From Nostocales cyanobacterium (GTDB lineage: Bacteria; Cyanobacteriota; Cyanobacteriia; Cyanobacteriales; Nostocaceae), in the NCBI GenBank assembly GCA_004292695.1, contig RDXV01000020.1, positions 1 through 53,261 of the forward strand: a DNA stretch of 53,261 nt. Direction: 5' to 3'. A model generated the notes under the pieces. That model saw nothing but the letters and a program-made list of their open reading frames with translations. It did not search any database and was not told the DNA's origin. Numbering within the stretch: the first letter of the stretch is position 1; every line of letters begins with the position of its first letter. This document shows, piece after piece, positions 44,894 through 53,175 of this stretch. Both the position numbers and the translations under genes were made by a program.

Positions 44894-45355
44894 ATGACTA
44901 AGGATGTAAAGATTTATAATCAGTCCAGTTCTGAGATAGATTGGAAGTATCTGGAAGCATCCCAACAGTTGCAACTAGATAAACAAAATTATGGTGGTGA
45001 TTATATTCATCTTTATGTTGATGATATAGAAGGTGATTGGCTGGAAAATTGGGGTTTGGAAGATGATTTAACAGATTATATTGATGCTTTTTATCATCAT
45101 TGTGAGCAGGGAAATTATCAATCTGCTTTTGATACTTTAACTGCTTGTGATGATTTATTGAATCAGCCAGAAAACTATGAAAAGGGTTTAGAGGTTTATG
45201 GTTATTTGGTTGAAAGGTTAGATTTAGAATGTGTAAAACAGGCTGATATAAATAATCAAGACATTTTGAAAGAAGCAAAATACCGCATTTTCATATTACA
45301 AAATAATGGACAAGGTGAAAATATGCCAGATTATGATATAATATCCAATTATTAG
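44894..45355 (+). CDS. Hypothetical acidic protein
   Basis: 153 aa from ATG 44894; an ATG at 44864 adds ten residues. Very acidic (LYVDDIEGDWLENWGLEDDL) and helical, with a Tyr/Asp-rich middle and TLTACDDLLNQPENYEKGLE. Not recognised. It sits between the ATPase/TOPRIM pair (divergent) and hicBA (21 nt downstream, same strand) in the island and could be immunity- or defence-linked, but nothing in its sequence shows that. Confidence 0.6.
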   Translation: MTKDVKIYNQSSSEIDWKYLEASQQLQLDKQNYGGDYIHLYVDDIEGDWLENWGLEDDLTDYIDAFYHHCEQGNYQSAFDTLTACDDLLNQPENYEKGLEVYGYLVERLDLECVKQADINNQDILKEAKYRIFILQNNGQGENMPDYDIISNY

Positions 45356-45376
45356 TAAACAAGGAAAAGTTATTCT

Positions 45377-45601
45377 ATGTCCTATAAAGTTAGTATTGTC
45401 ATTGAAAAAGATGAAGATGGATATTATGCTTATTGTCCTGAACTTCCTGGTTGTCAATCTGAAGGTGATTCATTAGAAGTAGTACAAAAAAATATTAAGG
45501 AAGCGGTTGAATTATATATAGAAACATTATCAGAACTGGAGAAACAAGCACTTCAGCACAAAGAAATATTAACTATGACTTTGGAGGTAAAAGTTGCCTA
45601 A
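45377..45601 (+). CDS. hicB: HicB-family antitoxin 1
   Basis: A 74-aa HicB fold: KVSIVIEKDEDGYYAYCPEL, PGCQSEGDSLE and an amphipathic helix KNIKEAVELYIETL. No C-terminal DNA-binding domain, as in the short HicB class. Its stop overlaps the toxin start by 8 nt. A neutraliser of HicA1 is the standard role. Confidence 0.86.
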   Translation: MSYKVSIVIEKDEDGYYAYCPELPGCQSEGDSLEVVQKNIKEAVELYIETLSELEKQALQHKEILTMTLEVKVA

Positions 45602-45839
45602 ACTACCTCGCATAACTGCCAAAGATGCTGAAAAACTACTCTTAAATGCTGGTTTTATTGAAATGAGAAGCAAAGGTAGTCACAGAATTTATTTTCGAGA
45701 AAATGTGAGAGTTGTGATTCCTTTTCATTCAGGTAAGATTCTACATCCGAAAACAGTACAACAGGTTTTTACTGCTATTGAAAGTTTTGAGGTAGAGAAG
45801 ACAGAAGAAGAAATAAAACCAGATGAAGAAGATATTTAA
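45594..45839 (+). CDS. hicA: HicA-family toxin 1
   Basis: An 81-aa dsRBD-like mRNA interferase. Catalytic His is H30 in KGSHRIYF. Uses TTG as start; GGAGG lies 6 nt upstream, which makes this start the natural one although the frame opens in the hicB stop. The last ~18 residues are an acidic tail (EKTEEEIKPDEEDI) not usual for HicA. Antitoxin-first order is atypical for classical hicAB but common in cyanobacteria. Confidence 0.86.
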   Translation: MPKLPRITAKDAEKLLLNAGFIEMRSKGSHRIYFRENVRVVIPFHSGKILHPKTVQQVFTAIESFEVEKTEEEIKPDEEDI

Positions 45840-45858
45840 AATGATGCTTTAAATGTAT

Positions 45859-45903
45859 TTTTGTCTGAATCAGGATGTCCAGGATTTAAGGATTTACAGG
45901 ATG
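45859..45903 (+). repeat. Dispersed TTTTGTCTGAATCAGGAT repeat, copy D
   Basis: Fourth copy, with GGATGTCC for GGATTTCC and one base less in the TTTAGG run. It lies between hicA1 and the minus-strand small ORF. Confidence 0.8.
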
Positions 45904-45923
45904 AGAATTTTTACGATTAAATT

Positions 45924-46079
45924 TTATTCAGTTTCATTTCCATTTTCCTTCATGAAATCAATATATTCACGCCACGCTGTAGAGGTTGTTTCTTTAAGAT
46001 CAATTTCTAAATAATTTTCCCGAATGTAATTTAGAAATTCATTAAATACTAATTCAAGCTGTATTAAAGCTTCTTCCAT
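45924..46079 (-). CDS. Small ORF (51 aa) downstream of the TIR-like gene
   Basis: MEEALIQLELVFNEFLNYIR ... YIDFMKENGNETE, a highly charged, helical 51-aa frame starting 15 nt after the TIR-like gene stop. Codon use looks genuine and the frame is clean, although no family is recognised. It could be a small effector partner, an antitoxin-like regulator or the remnant of a longer gene. Confidence 0.5.
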   Translation of the reverse strand: MEEALIQLELVFNEFLNYIRENYLEIDLKETTSTAWREYIDFMKENGNETE

Positions 46080-46094
46080 ATCATTCCAATCTTT

Positions 46095-47030
46095 TTATTG
46101 TTTGTCGGTTAATGGCATATAGTCATGAACTTGAAAAAAGAGACAACGACCTGGTGGAAAATAATAATGTTCACCGTATGATAGAGTTTTACCCCATGTA
46201 ACATGAACTTTCTCTACTAAGTCTTTAAGCTTATCATCATAAAGATGGTAGTTTCCGCTAGTCAATTTTCCTTCAAAACTGTTATAAAAGTAGACTATTT
46301 CAGTATAAACTTTTTGTGGTGCTTCGTTTATATGGTTCTTCATACTCGTTATATGAATTGTTTCCAGAATAGTTTTAATAGTGGAAATGTCACGCTTACG
46401 CTTTATTTCTTCTGGGGTAAATTCAGCTTTGTATCTTGGTTTGTTTGGCGATTTTTCAATGATTAGTTTCAAGTTATTATAAATATCTTTAGCAATATCT
46501 TTGATAATTATTTTTTGATCTCCTTCAAACTGCTTTTTGGTTTTATTTTTGAGTTTAGGACTTAACTTATAGGGATAAATTTTATGTCTATCTATATCAA
46601 AAGGTACATCTTCTAAAGTACCATAGGACGTATTGAACAGCATAATTATTCTGTCCCAACCAAGATGTGCAATTGCATATCCTAGTTCAATCATCACATT
46701 CGGATTAGGAACAGTTCTTAATTTTTGTGGCTTTGTTATACCTTCTATAGCTTCCCGATTTGTTATAGCTTCTATAACTTCTTTATTAATTGTTGTTATG
46801 TCACAAATAAAAGCATCAGCATATGCAATCTTATCAAAAATAGTTAATGGTATATTAGGGCTTCCAGGTAAATTACTGGTTGCTTCATCTACAGTAATAC
46901 GTAACTCAGTTGCTTGAAATTCATCTTCCAGTTCATTACCCGCTTGTTTAATAGCCCCTCGAATTAGTCCTTTGTTAGTTTCTATTGGTAAATCAGACTG
47001 CCAAGAGTAGAATACTGTAAATTCCATCAT
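46095..47030 (-). CDS. TIR-like nucleotide-binding defence-type protein
   Basis: 311 aa. FYSWQSDLPIETNKGLIRGA opens a TIR/nucleotide-binding-like fold: VDEATSNLPGSPNIPLTIFD, ADAFICDIT, then PNPNVMIELGYAIAHLGWDR (E115) and IIMLFNTSYGTLEDVPFDI. This block is common to predicted TIR-like (NAD-hydrolase type) proteins in defence islands, where E in NPNVxxELGYA would be the catalytic Glu. The C-terminal half (~200-311) is helical and unknown. A doubled EAITNREAIEGITK phrase (87-100) looks like an insertion. Located between two hicBA modules. Function in phage defence is inference. Confidence 0.72.
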   Translation of the reverse strand: MMEFTVFYSWQSDLPIETNKGLIRGAIKQAGNELEDEFQATELRITVDEATSNLPGSPNIPLTIFDKIAYADAFICDITTINKEVIEAITNREAIEGITKPQKLRTVPNPNVMIELGYAIAHLGWDRIIMLFNTSYGTLEDVPFDIDRHKIYPYKLSPKLKNKTKKQFEGDQKIIIKDIAKDIYNNLKLIIEKSPNKPRYKAEFTPEEIKRKRDISTIKTILETIHITSMKNHINEAPQKVYTEIVYFYNSFEGKLTSGNYHLYDDKLKDLVEKVHVTWGKTLSYGEHYYFPPGRCLFFQVHDYMPLTDKQ

Positions 47031-47246
47031 AATTCATATTATTGGAACTTTGCTTATATTGTAAACATTTTACATCAATATTTATAATTCGCATAATCAA
47101 TATAGCGTAAAAAATCCCTAACTCTCTTTAAAATACATCTGGCAACCTAACAAATAATGTTATAACATATAAATGATTTACAACCATAAAATATATTAAA
47201 ATATGTCTGTCATTGTCTATCATTCCATCTTCAAACTAATTGAACT
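47031..47246. other. Intergenic region between TIR-like and hicBA2
   Basis: 216 bp, AT-rich, divergent upstream region of both genes. AAAAAATCCCTAACTCTCTT (47109-47128) with following TTTAAAATACATC resembles 47779-47808 (GTAAAAAATCCCC..GTAAAATACAT) upstream of aroC. No gene seen. Confidence 0.4.
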
Positions 47247-47465
47247 ATGAAAACAATGAAATCTCAAAGAAAAGTGCTATTATCTCATGGTGAAGATGGG
47301 TATTTTGTCGTCGAAGTACCAAGTTTACCCGGTTGTATTAGTCAGGGTAAAACCCGTGAGGAAGCTTTAGCTAATATTGAAGAAGCAATATCTTTATATA
47401 TTGAAGTTTTACAAGATAGAGGTGAACCTGTTCCAGAAGATACAGTTGAGGTAGTATTGGTGTGA
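47247..47465 (+). CDS. hicB: HicB-family antitoxin 2
   Basis: A 72-aa short HicB: KVLLSHGEDGYFVVEVPSLP, GCISQGKTREEALANIEEAI and a final EDTVEVVLV. A second Met two codons later (47256) is an equally good start. Overlaps hicA2 by 4 nt (GTGA). Clearly not identical to HicB1, so the two modules are separate acquisitions or old duplicates. Confidence 0.86.
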   Translation: MKTMKSQRKVLLSHGEDGYFVVEVPSLPGCISQGKTREEALANIEEAISLYIEVLQDRGEPVPEDTVEVVLV

Positions 47466-47683
47466 GTAAATTACCTATTATCTCAGGTTTAGAATGTGTG
47501 AAAGCATTAGAAAAAATCGGCTTTTTTGTAGATAGACAAAGAGGAAGTCACATTATCTTGGTTAGTGAAGAACCCAGAAGTACAATATCTGTACCAGATC
47601 ATAAAGAATTAGATAGAGGTACTTTGCGGGGAATTATTCGACAAGCAGGTTTAAGTGTAGATGAATTTATTGAATTATTGTGA
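47462..47683 (+). CDS. hicA: HicA-family toxin 2
   Basis: A 73-aa HicA: LPIISGLECVKALEKIGFF, H30 in RGSHIIL, and a typical end GTLRGIIRQAGLSVDEF. Starts with GTG in the 4-nt overlap with hicB2, so production is coupled. No other start is plausible. Confidence 0.87.
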   Translation: MSKLPIISGLECVKALEKIGFFVDRQRGSHIILVSEEPRSTISVPDHKELDRGTLRGIIRQAGLSVDEFIELL

Positions 47684-47696
47684 GTAATTTTGGATA

Positions 47697-47762
47697 AGAT
47701 CCCCGACTTCTTATTTTCATCCTCTCAAAAAATGAGAAATTAATCTCAGAAATCGGGGATCT
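47697..47762. repeat. AGATCCCC...GGGGATCT hairpin repeat, copy 3
   Basis: The best-formed copy: AGATCCCCGACTTCT at left and AGAAATCGGGGATCT at right pair almost completely. An inner dyad CTCTCAAAAAATGAGA (47724-47738 approx.) makes a second stem. Lies between hicA2 and aroC and may terminate hicBA2. Confidence 0.82.
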
Positions 47763-47834
47763 AGATGTTGCAGAGGGTAAAAAATCCCCAACACCATGTA
47801 AAATACATAATTCAGACTGTATTTCCTCAACAAC

Positions 47835-48923
47835 ATGGGTAGCACATTTGGTCATCTTTTCCGAATCACGACATTTGGCGAATCTCACGGCGGCGGTGTG
47901 GGTGTTATAATTGATGGTTGTCCTCCACGACTGGAAATTTCCCCGGAAGAAATTCAATTTGAACTAGACAGAAGACGGCCAGGACAAAGTAAAATCACAA
48001 CACCCCGCAAAGAAGCGGACACCTGTGAGATATTATCAGGGATATTTGAAGGTAAAACCCTGGGAACACCTATTTCTATCTTAGTTAGAAATAAAGATAC
48101 CCGTTCCCAAGATTACGACGAAATGGCGCAAAAATACCGTCCTTCCCATGCAGATGCTACCTATGATGCAAAATATGGGTTTAGAAATTGGCAAGGTGGC
48201 GGCAGATCCTCAGCACGTGAGACAATAGGTAGGGTAGCTGCTGGGGCGATCGCCAAAAAAATTCTCCGTCAAGTTGCAGGTGTAGAAATTATCGCCTATG
48301 TTAAACGCATCAAAGACTTAGAAGGAAATGTTGATACAAACACCGTCACTTTGGAAGATGTAGAAAGTAACATCGTCCGTTGTCCCGATGGGGAAATTGC
48401 CAACCAAATGATAGAATTAATTGAAAAAATTGGTAGAGATGGTAACTCTATTGGTGGTGTAGTTGAATGTGTAGTGCGGAATGTTCCCAAAGGTTTAGGA
48501 GAACCAGTTTTTGATAAATTAGAAGCAGACTTAGCAAAAGCGGTAATGTCACTTCCTGCAAGTAAAGGTTTTGAAATTGGTTCAGGTTTTGACGGAACTT
48601 TGTTAACAGGTTTTGAACATAACGACGAATTTTATATTGATGAACAAGGAGAAATTAGAACAGTAACCAACCGTTCTGGAGGTATTCAAGGAGGAATTTC
48701 TAACGGCGAAAATATTATTATCAGAGTTGCTTTCAAACCAACCGCCACTATTAGAAAAGAACAAAAAACCGTAACTAAAGAAGGTGAAGAAACAGTTTTA
48801 GCAGGAAAGGGAAGACATGATCCTTGTGTTTTACCTCGTGCTGTTCCTATGGTTGATGCGATGGTAGCTTTAGTTTTATGCGATCATCTTTTAAGACATC
48901 ATGGACAGTGTAAATTATTGTAG
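47835..48923 (+). CDS. aroC: Chorismate synthase
   Basis: A 362-aa shikimate-pathway enzyme converting EPSP to chorismate with reduced flavin. Signature segments are present: [17 protein letters not shown] (15-31), [39 protein letters not shown], and near the end [20 protein letters not shown]. Complete, normal length. It forms the right-hand core flank of the island. Confidence 0.97.
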   Translation: MGSTFGHLFRITTFGESHGGGVGVIIDGCPPRLEISPEEIQFELDRRRPGQSKITTPRKEADTCEILSGIFEGKTLGTPISILVRNKDTRSQDYDEMAQKYRPSHADATYDAKYGFRNWQGGGRSSARETIGRVAAGAIAKKILRQVAGVEIIAYVKRIKDLEGNVDTNTVTLEDVESNIVRCPDGEIANQMIELIEKIGRDGNSIGGVVECVVRNVPKGLGEPVFDKLEADLAKAVMSLPASKGFEIGSGFDGTLLTGFEHNDEFYIDEQGEIRTVTNRSGGIQGGISNGENIIIRVAFKPTATIRKEQKTVTKEGEETVLAGKGRHDPCVLPRAVPMVDAMVALVLCDHLLRHHGQCKLL

Positions 48924-49119
48924 AGATTTGGAAATTCAGAACTTACAAAATAACTGAAAATCTCTCTAAAACTTTCTTCTCTTCGCTTCCTTCGTGTCTT
49001 CGTGGTTTAATAAAATTAAATATAAGAAAACGAACCGCAGAGGTACAGAGAGCGCAGAGAAAGAAATAAGATATTTTTTAATTTTTTCGTTTTTTGAAAA
49101 TCTAAAATATTATCATTTT

Positions 49120-50022
49120 ATGTCTAAAATTATTTTACCTCCTCCTTTAAAACCTGGTGATTTATTGCGGGTTATTGCTCCTAGTGGCGCTTTACGGGAG
49201 TTTGCAGCTTTTGAACAAAGTCTAGAAATTTGGCGATCGCATGGTTACAATATTCAAATTAGTGATAATTTAGACGGCAGACATGGTTATCTTGCCGGTA
49301 CTGATGCTCACCGTCGTCAACAACTCGCTACAGCATGGCATGATCCTGAATGTCGCGGTATTATCTGCGCTAGGGGTGGTTTTGGGAGTACCCGCATTTT
49401 AGAAGATTGGAACTGGGAACAAAAAACGGCAGATCCTAAATGGTTGATCGGTTTTTCTGATATCACAGCCCTGCTTTGGAGTCTCTACAAGGTTGGTATT
49501 TCCGGTTTACATGGTGCTGTACTTACTACCCTCAAAGATGAGCCGGAATGGTCAATAAAACGGTTATTTGATATTTTGGCAGGTCGTTCTGTTGCACCTT
49601 TACAGGGTACAGGATGGGGTGGTGGTACGGTGACAGGGGTGTTACTTCCTGGTAATCTCACGGTAGCAACTCATCTTTTGGGTACACTGCTATTACCGGA
49701 TCTAGATGGTGTGATTTTAGCTTTTGAAGATGTTACAGAAGCACCCTATCGCATTGATCGAATGTTAACTCAATGGCGGTTAAGTGGTATGCTGTCTAAA
49801 GTTCGGGGTATTGCTTTGGGAGGTTTTACCAAGTGTGAAGCACCTCCGAATATACCCAGTTTGAGTATAGAAGAAGTTTTACAAGACCGATTATCTAATT
49901 TAGGTATTCCCATTGTTTCTAATTTACCCTTTGGTCATGATAACCCTAATGCGGCTTTACCTGTGGGGGTAAAAGCAACTTTAGATGCAGAACAGGGAAT
50001 ATTAGATATTCATCTTAACTAA
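49120..50022 (+). CDS. LD-carboxypeptidase (peptidase S66)
   Basis: 300 aa from ATG 49120. A frame opening at 48994 adds 42 residues encoded by a dispersed repeat (GAACCGCAGAGGTACAGAG), so the internal start, with MSKIILPPPLKPGDLLRVIAP, is preferred. Catalytic parts fit S66: Ser in GFSDITALLW, Glu in FEDVTEAPYRIDRML, His in LPFGHDNPNAALPVG. The enzyme trims the terminal D-Ala from murein tetrapeptides in the recycling pathway, or cleaves related peptides (microcin-C-type). Probably cytoplasmic; no signal peptide. Confidence 0.9.
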   Translation: MSKIILPPPLKPGDLLRVIAPSGALREFAAFEQSLEIWRSHGYNIQISDNLDGRHGYLAGTDAHRRQQLATAWHDPECRGIICARGGFGSTRILEDWNWEQKTADPKWLIGFSDITALLWSLYKVGISGLHGAVLTTLKDEPEWSIKRLFDILAGRSVAPLQGTGWGGGTVTGVLLPGNLTVATHLLGTLLLPDLDGVILAFEDVTEAPYRIDRMLTQWRLSGMLSKVRGIALGGFTKCEAPPNIPSLSIEEVLQDRLSNLGIPIVSNLPFGHDNPNAALPVGVKATLDAEQGILDIHLN

Positions 50023-50035
50023 CAAAAAATTTCTT

Positions 50036-50235
50036 TTATATCCACTTACGATAACAACGAGCCGTGGTATAGTAAGGATGGAAAAATCCCAAAAACTTAC
50101 TCTGAATTGTTTTGAAAAAGGCTTCTATTATTTGCGGATCATCCAAATGAAAAGGAAACTCTTGATTAAATCCTTTGAAAAAATGCCACTGTATTCTGAT
50201 ATCATCAATAGTGTAAAATTGCTGTAAATTGAGAA
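50036..50235 (-). pseudogene. Unidentified ORF remnant
   Basis: On the minus strand about 60 codons without an ATG read as plausible protein (YTIDDIRIQWHFFKGFNQEF ... HPYYTTARCYRKWI) before TAA 50036-50038; upstream the frame closes at a TAA near 50235. It looks like the C-terminus of a lost gene. I do not recognise the family. The remainder of the 250-bp region is the fkbM upstream region. Confidence 0.45.
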
Positions 50236-50274
50236 TAAATTAATCATCGTATTTATCTGAGGAGTAAATAATTT

Positions 50275-51078
50275 ATGGATAAAAACTTAATAATTGATGT
50301 TGGTGTTAACACAGGACAGGATACAGAATTTTACTTAAAAAAAGGCTTTCGAGTTATTGGTATTGAGGCTCATCCTGACATTTATGAATCTGCAAAAAAC
50401 CGCCTCAAATCTTATGTAGAAAGTGGTCAACTTACCCTTTTAAATGTTGCAGTTTCGCCGAAAGATGAACCTATCACCTTTTATGCGAACTTAGATAGAA
50501 GTTTTTGGGGTACAATTTCACCCGATAGAGTCAAGGAAAACAATCGCTCTTTTGGTACTCGTTCAGTGGAGATGACAGTCACAGGACGCAGATTTGAAAG
50601 CATTTTAGCAGAGTTTGGAGTTCCTTACTATTTGAAAATAGACATCGAAGGTTCTGATTTATTATGCGTCAAAGCATTACAGCAATTTGACACTAAACCA
50701 CAGTTTATATCTATAGAATCCACCAAAGCTTCTTGGAAAGCTTTACTTGAGGAACTGGAATTATTGAAAGAACTTGGTTATCAGAAATTTAAAGCCGTCA
50801 ACCAAGCAAAAGTAACTCAACAACTTTGTCCCTCACCAGCAAAAGAAGGAAAATATATTCCCTATAAATTTGAATATGGTGCTAGTGGACTTTTTGGAGA
50901 AGAAACACCAGGTGATTGGCTATCAGAAACTGAAATAATTAATGTATATAAAGGCATTTTTACAAACTACAAAATCTTTGGAGTGAAAGGCATAATTTCC
51001 CGCTTGCCTTTAGGCAGGATGGTTTTGGAAACACTGAATATTAAAGAACCCTGGTATGATACTCATGCTAGTTTATAA
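50275..51078 (+). CDS. FkbM-family methyltransferase
   Basis: 267 aa. SAM-binding motif DVGVNTGQDTEFYLKKGFRV, the acidic loop GIEAHPDIYESAKNRL, LLNVAVSP and YLKIDIEGSD are all typical of FkbM-type enzymes, which usually methylate sugars or peptide hydroxyls. The C-terminal 90 residues (FEYGASGLFGEETPGDWLSE) are less conserved. GAGGAG stands 11 nt before the ATG. The glycosyltransferase that follows suggests surface-glycan or oligosaccharide modification. Confidence 0.88.
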   Translation: MDKNLIIDVGVNTGQDTEFYLKKGFRVIGIEAHPDIYESAKNRLKSYVESGQLTLLNVAVSPKDEPITFYANLDRSFWGTISPDRVKENNRSFGTRSVEMTVTGRRFESILAEFGVPYYLKIDIEGSDLLCVKALQQFDTKPQFISIESTKASWKALLEELELLKELGYQKFKAVNQAKVTQQLCPSPAKEGKYIPYKFEYGASGLFGEETPGDWLSETEIINVYKGIFTNYKIFGVKGIISRLPLGRMVLETLNIKEPWYDTHASL

Positions 51079-51153
51079 ATGATAATATATGTAAGCCTAA
51101 TTTTGTCATTGACATTTACTTACTTGCATTTGCCAATCAAACCTTAATATCCT

Positions 51154-51825
51154 ATGACTCCTATCAAATTTGACCCAGTTCCTCAAATATCAGTAGTTAT
51201 GTGTACCTACAATAGAGCCACATATTTAGATAAAACTATTAATAGTGTTATTAATCAAACCTTCCCAGATTGGGAATTAATTATCGCCGATGATGGTAGC
51301 CAAGACCATACCTTTGAAATTGTTAATCCCTACCTACAAAAATTTCATAACATCCGCTATCTTAAACACCAAAATCGTAAAGCTGCTTACGCCAGAAATG
51401 CAGGAATTCAAGCATCTTTCGGAAATTATATCACATTTCTTGATAGTGACGATACCTATAAATCACATCATTTAGAATCTCGCATAGATTTTATGCTATC
51501 TCACCCAGAAATAGATTTAATTGAAGGTGGATATGAAATAGAAGAAGAGTTTTTTTTAGTTGATTGTTTTCAACCAGATAAGTTAATTAGTATTAAAGAA
51601 TGTGTGGTAGGAGCAACATTTTTTGGTAAAAGAACAGCATTCTTTGAACTGCGAGGATTTAATGATGTTTCCTATGGAGAAGATGCAGAATTATGGTCAA
51701 GAGCAGAACAAATATGTAAAACCTACAAAATCAAACAACCAGAAACCTATGTTTACAATAGATCAGAAAATAGCACTACCCAAACTTTGTTAGAACAACT
51801 CACTCAAAAATCTAATTCCCAATGA
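51154..51825 (+). CDS. Family 2 glycosyltransferase
   Basis: A 223-aa GT-A enzyme. Start VVMCTYNRATYLDKTINSVI, nucleotide-sugar loop DWELIIADDGSQD, RKAAYARNAGIQAS, and metal-binding LDSDD. GEDAELWSRAEQ serves as the catalytic-base region. No membrane helices. On the short side, but the domain is whole. Only 9 nt separate it from the next gene. Confidence 0.9.
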   Translation: MTPIKFDPVPQISVVMCTYNRATYLDKTINSVINQTFPDWELIIADDGSQDHTFEIVNPYLQKFHNIRYLKHQNRKAAYARNAGIQASFGNYITFLDSDDTYKSHHLESRIDFMLSHPEIDLIEGGYEIEEEFFLVDCFQPDKLISIKECVVGATFFGKRTAFFELRGFNDVSYGEDAELWSRAEQICKTYKIKQPETYVYNRSENSTTQTLLEQLTQKSNSQ

Positions 51826-51834
51826 CAAAACACA

Positions 51835-53175
51835 ATGATAAAACACAATTATATTTCTAGTTTTATTCGTTTTTTATATCAATACATAAATTCCTCTCGG
51901 CGTTTATTTTTCATCGGCATTATTCTGGGATTTTGTTTAGTCAGTTTATCAAGTTGTCAAAGTGAATTAACAAAAAATAATCAAAATCAAGTAATTCATT
52001 TAACATTATGGCAAGGAATTAACCCCCCCGTAAATCGAGATGTCTTTAATAAACTGGTAGATAAATTTAATCAGCAACATCCAGATATTCAAGTAGATTC
52101 CATTTTTACAGGTACAACTGATCAACAATTACCCAAAATATTAACGGCAGTTGTAGGCAATTCTGCCCCAGATATGTTGGTATTTTATCCACAAATTACA
52201 GGTCAATTTGTAGGACTCGACGCAATCAAACCGTTAGATGATTGGCTAGATAAAATACCTCAAAAAAATCAAATCGTTCCTAGTTTAATAAATGAAGTAA
52301 CATTAGATAGTAAAACTTGGTCTATTCCCTACACAAACGCTAACATTGGTATTTTTTATCGCCCTGATCTTTTTCAAGCCGCAGGAATTACAGAACTACC
52401 TAAAACCTGGGCAGAATTACGAGCAGTTGCCAAAAAATTAACAATAGATAAAAATGGTGATGGACGACCAGAGCAATATGGTATATTATTACCTTTAGGT
52501 AAGCAAGAATGGACTGTTTTTACTTGGTTTCCTTTTTTGTTAAGTGCTGGTGGTGAAATATTAGATCATAATTATCCAGACTTAACAAACCCTGGGGCGA
52601 TCGCCGCTTTAAAATTCTGGCAAAATTTAATTAAAGATGGTTATGCTACCCTTTCTCCACCAGAAAGAGGTTATGAAGAAGATGCGTTTTTTCAAGGTCG
52701 CATCGCCATGCAAATTACCGGACCCTGGACATATATTACAAAATCAAATGTTCCTTATGATGTGATGCCAATACCTGGAAATGTTAACCAAGCAACGGTT
52801 ATCGGTAGTGGTAATATTTTTTTAATGAAAACAACACCAGAAAGAGAACAAGCAGCACTCAAATTTTTTGAATATGTTTTAAGTGAAGAATTTCAAACAG
52901 AATGGGCTATAGGTACTGGTTTTTTACCTGTAAATATCAAATCTGCACAAAGTCCAGAATATCAAGAATATCTCAAATCAAAACCTTGGTTAAAAGTGTT
53001 TATTGATCAAATGTCTGTAGCAGTTGCACGACCTAATATTGCTGGATACAGTCGCATTTCTGATAGTTTAGGGAGGGCAATTGAAGCTACATTACTAGGT
53101 AAATCTTCCCCTGAAGCGGCTTTAAAACAAGCTCAGGAACGTTTAGAAGTGATTTGGGGAATAGGTGACAGTTGA
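51835..53175 (+). CDS. Sugar-type ABC transporter substrate-binding lipoprotein
   Basis: 446 aa. A basic N-terminus, a hydrophobic helix and a lipobox LSSC with C41 (SLSSCQSE) give lipoprotein export. The body is a family 1 (MalE/UgpB-like) solute-binding protein: HLTLWQGINPPVNRDVFNKL, FNQQHPDIQV, WSIPYTNANIGIFYRPDLF and GRIAMQITGPWTY. Specificity is unknown. The last codons (GDS, stop) lie in the heptamer repeat that follows. The expected permease genes, if linked, are beyond the window. Confidence 0.92.
   Translation: MIKHNYISSFIRFLYQYINSSRRLFFIGIILGFCLVSLSSCQSELTKNNQNQVIHLTLWQGINPPVNRDVFNKLVDKFNQQHPDIQVDSIFTGTTDQQLPKILTAVVGNSAPDMLVFYPQITGQFVGLDAIKPLDDWLDKIPQKNQIVPSLINEVTLDSKTWSIPYTNANIGIFYRPDLFQAAGITELPKTWAELRAVAKKLTIDKNGDGRPEQYGILLPLGKQEWTVFTWFPFLLSAGGEILDHNYPDLTNPGAIAALKFWQNLIKDGYATLSPPERGYEEDAFFQGRIAMQITGPWTYITKSNVPYDVMPIPGNVNQATVIGSGNIFLMKTTPEREQAALKFFEYVLSEEFQTEWAIGTGFLPVNIKSAQSPEYQEYLKSKPWLKVFIDQMSVAVARPNIAGYSRISDSLGRAIEATLLGKSSPEAALKQAQERLEVIWGIGDS

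Noticed and set aside
44898-45278. 126-codon antisense frame in the acidic unknown gene
   Set aside because: His/Asn/Leu-rich shadow; the plus-strand reading has better composition and continues into hicBA.
48994-49119. Longer start for the LD-carboxypeptidase gene
   Set aside because: The additional 42 codons are dispersed-repeat DNA; family homology begins after ATG 49120.
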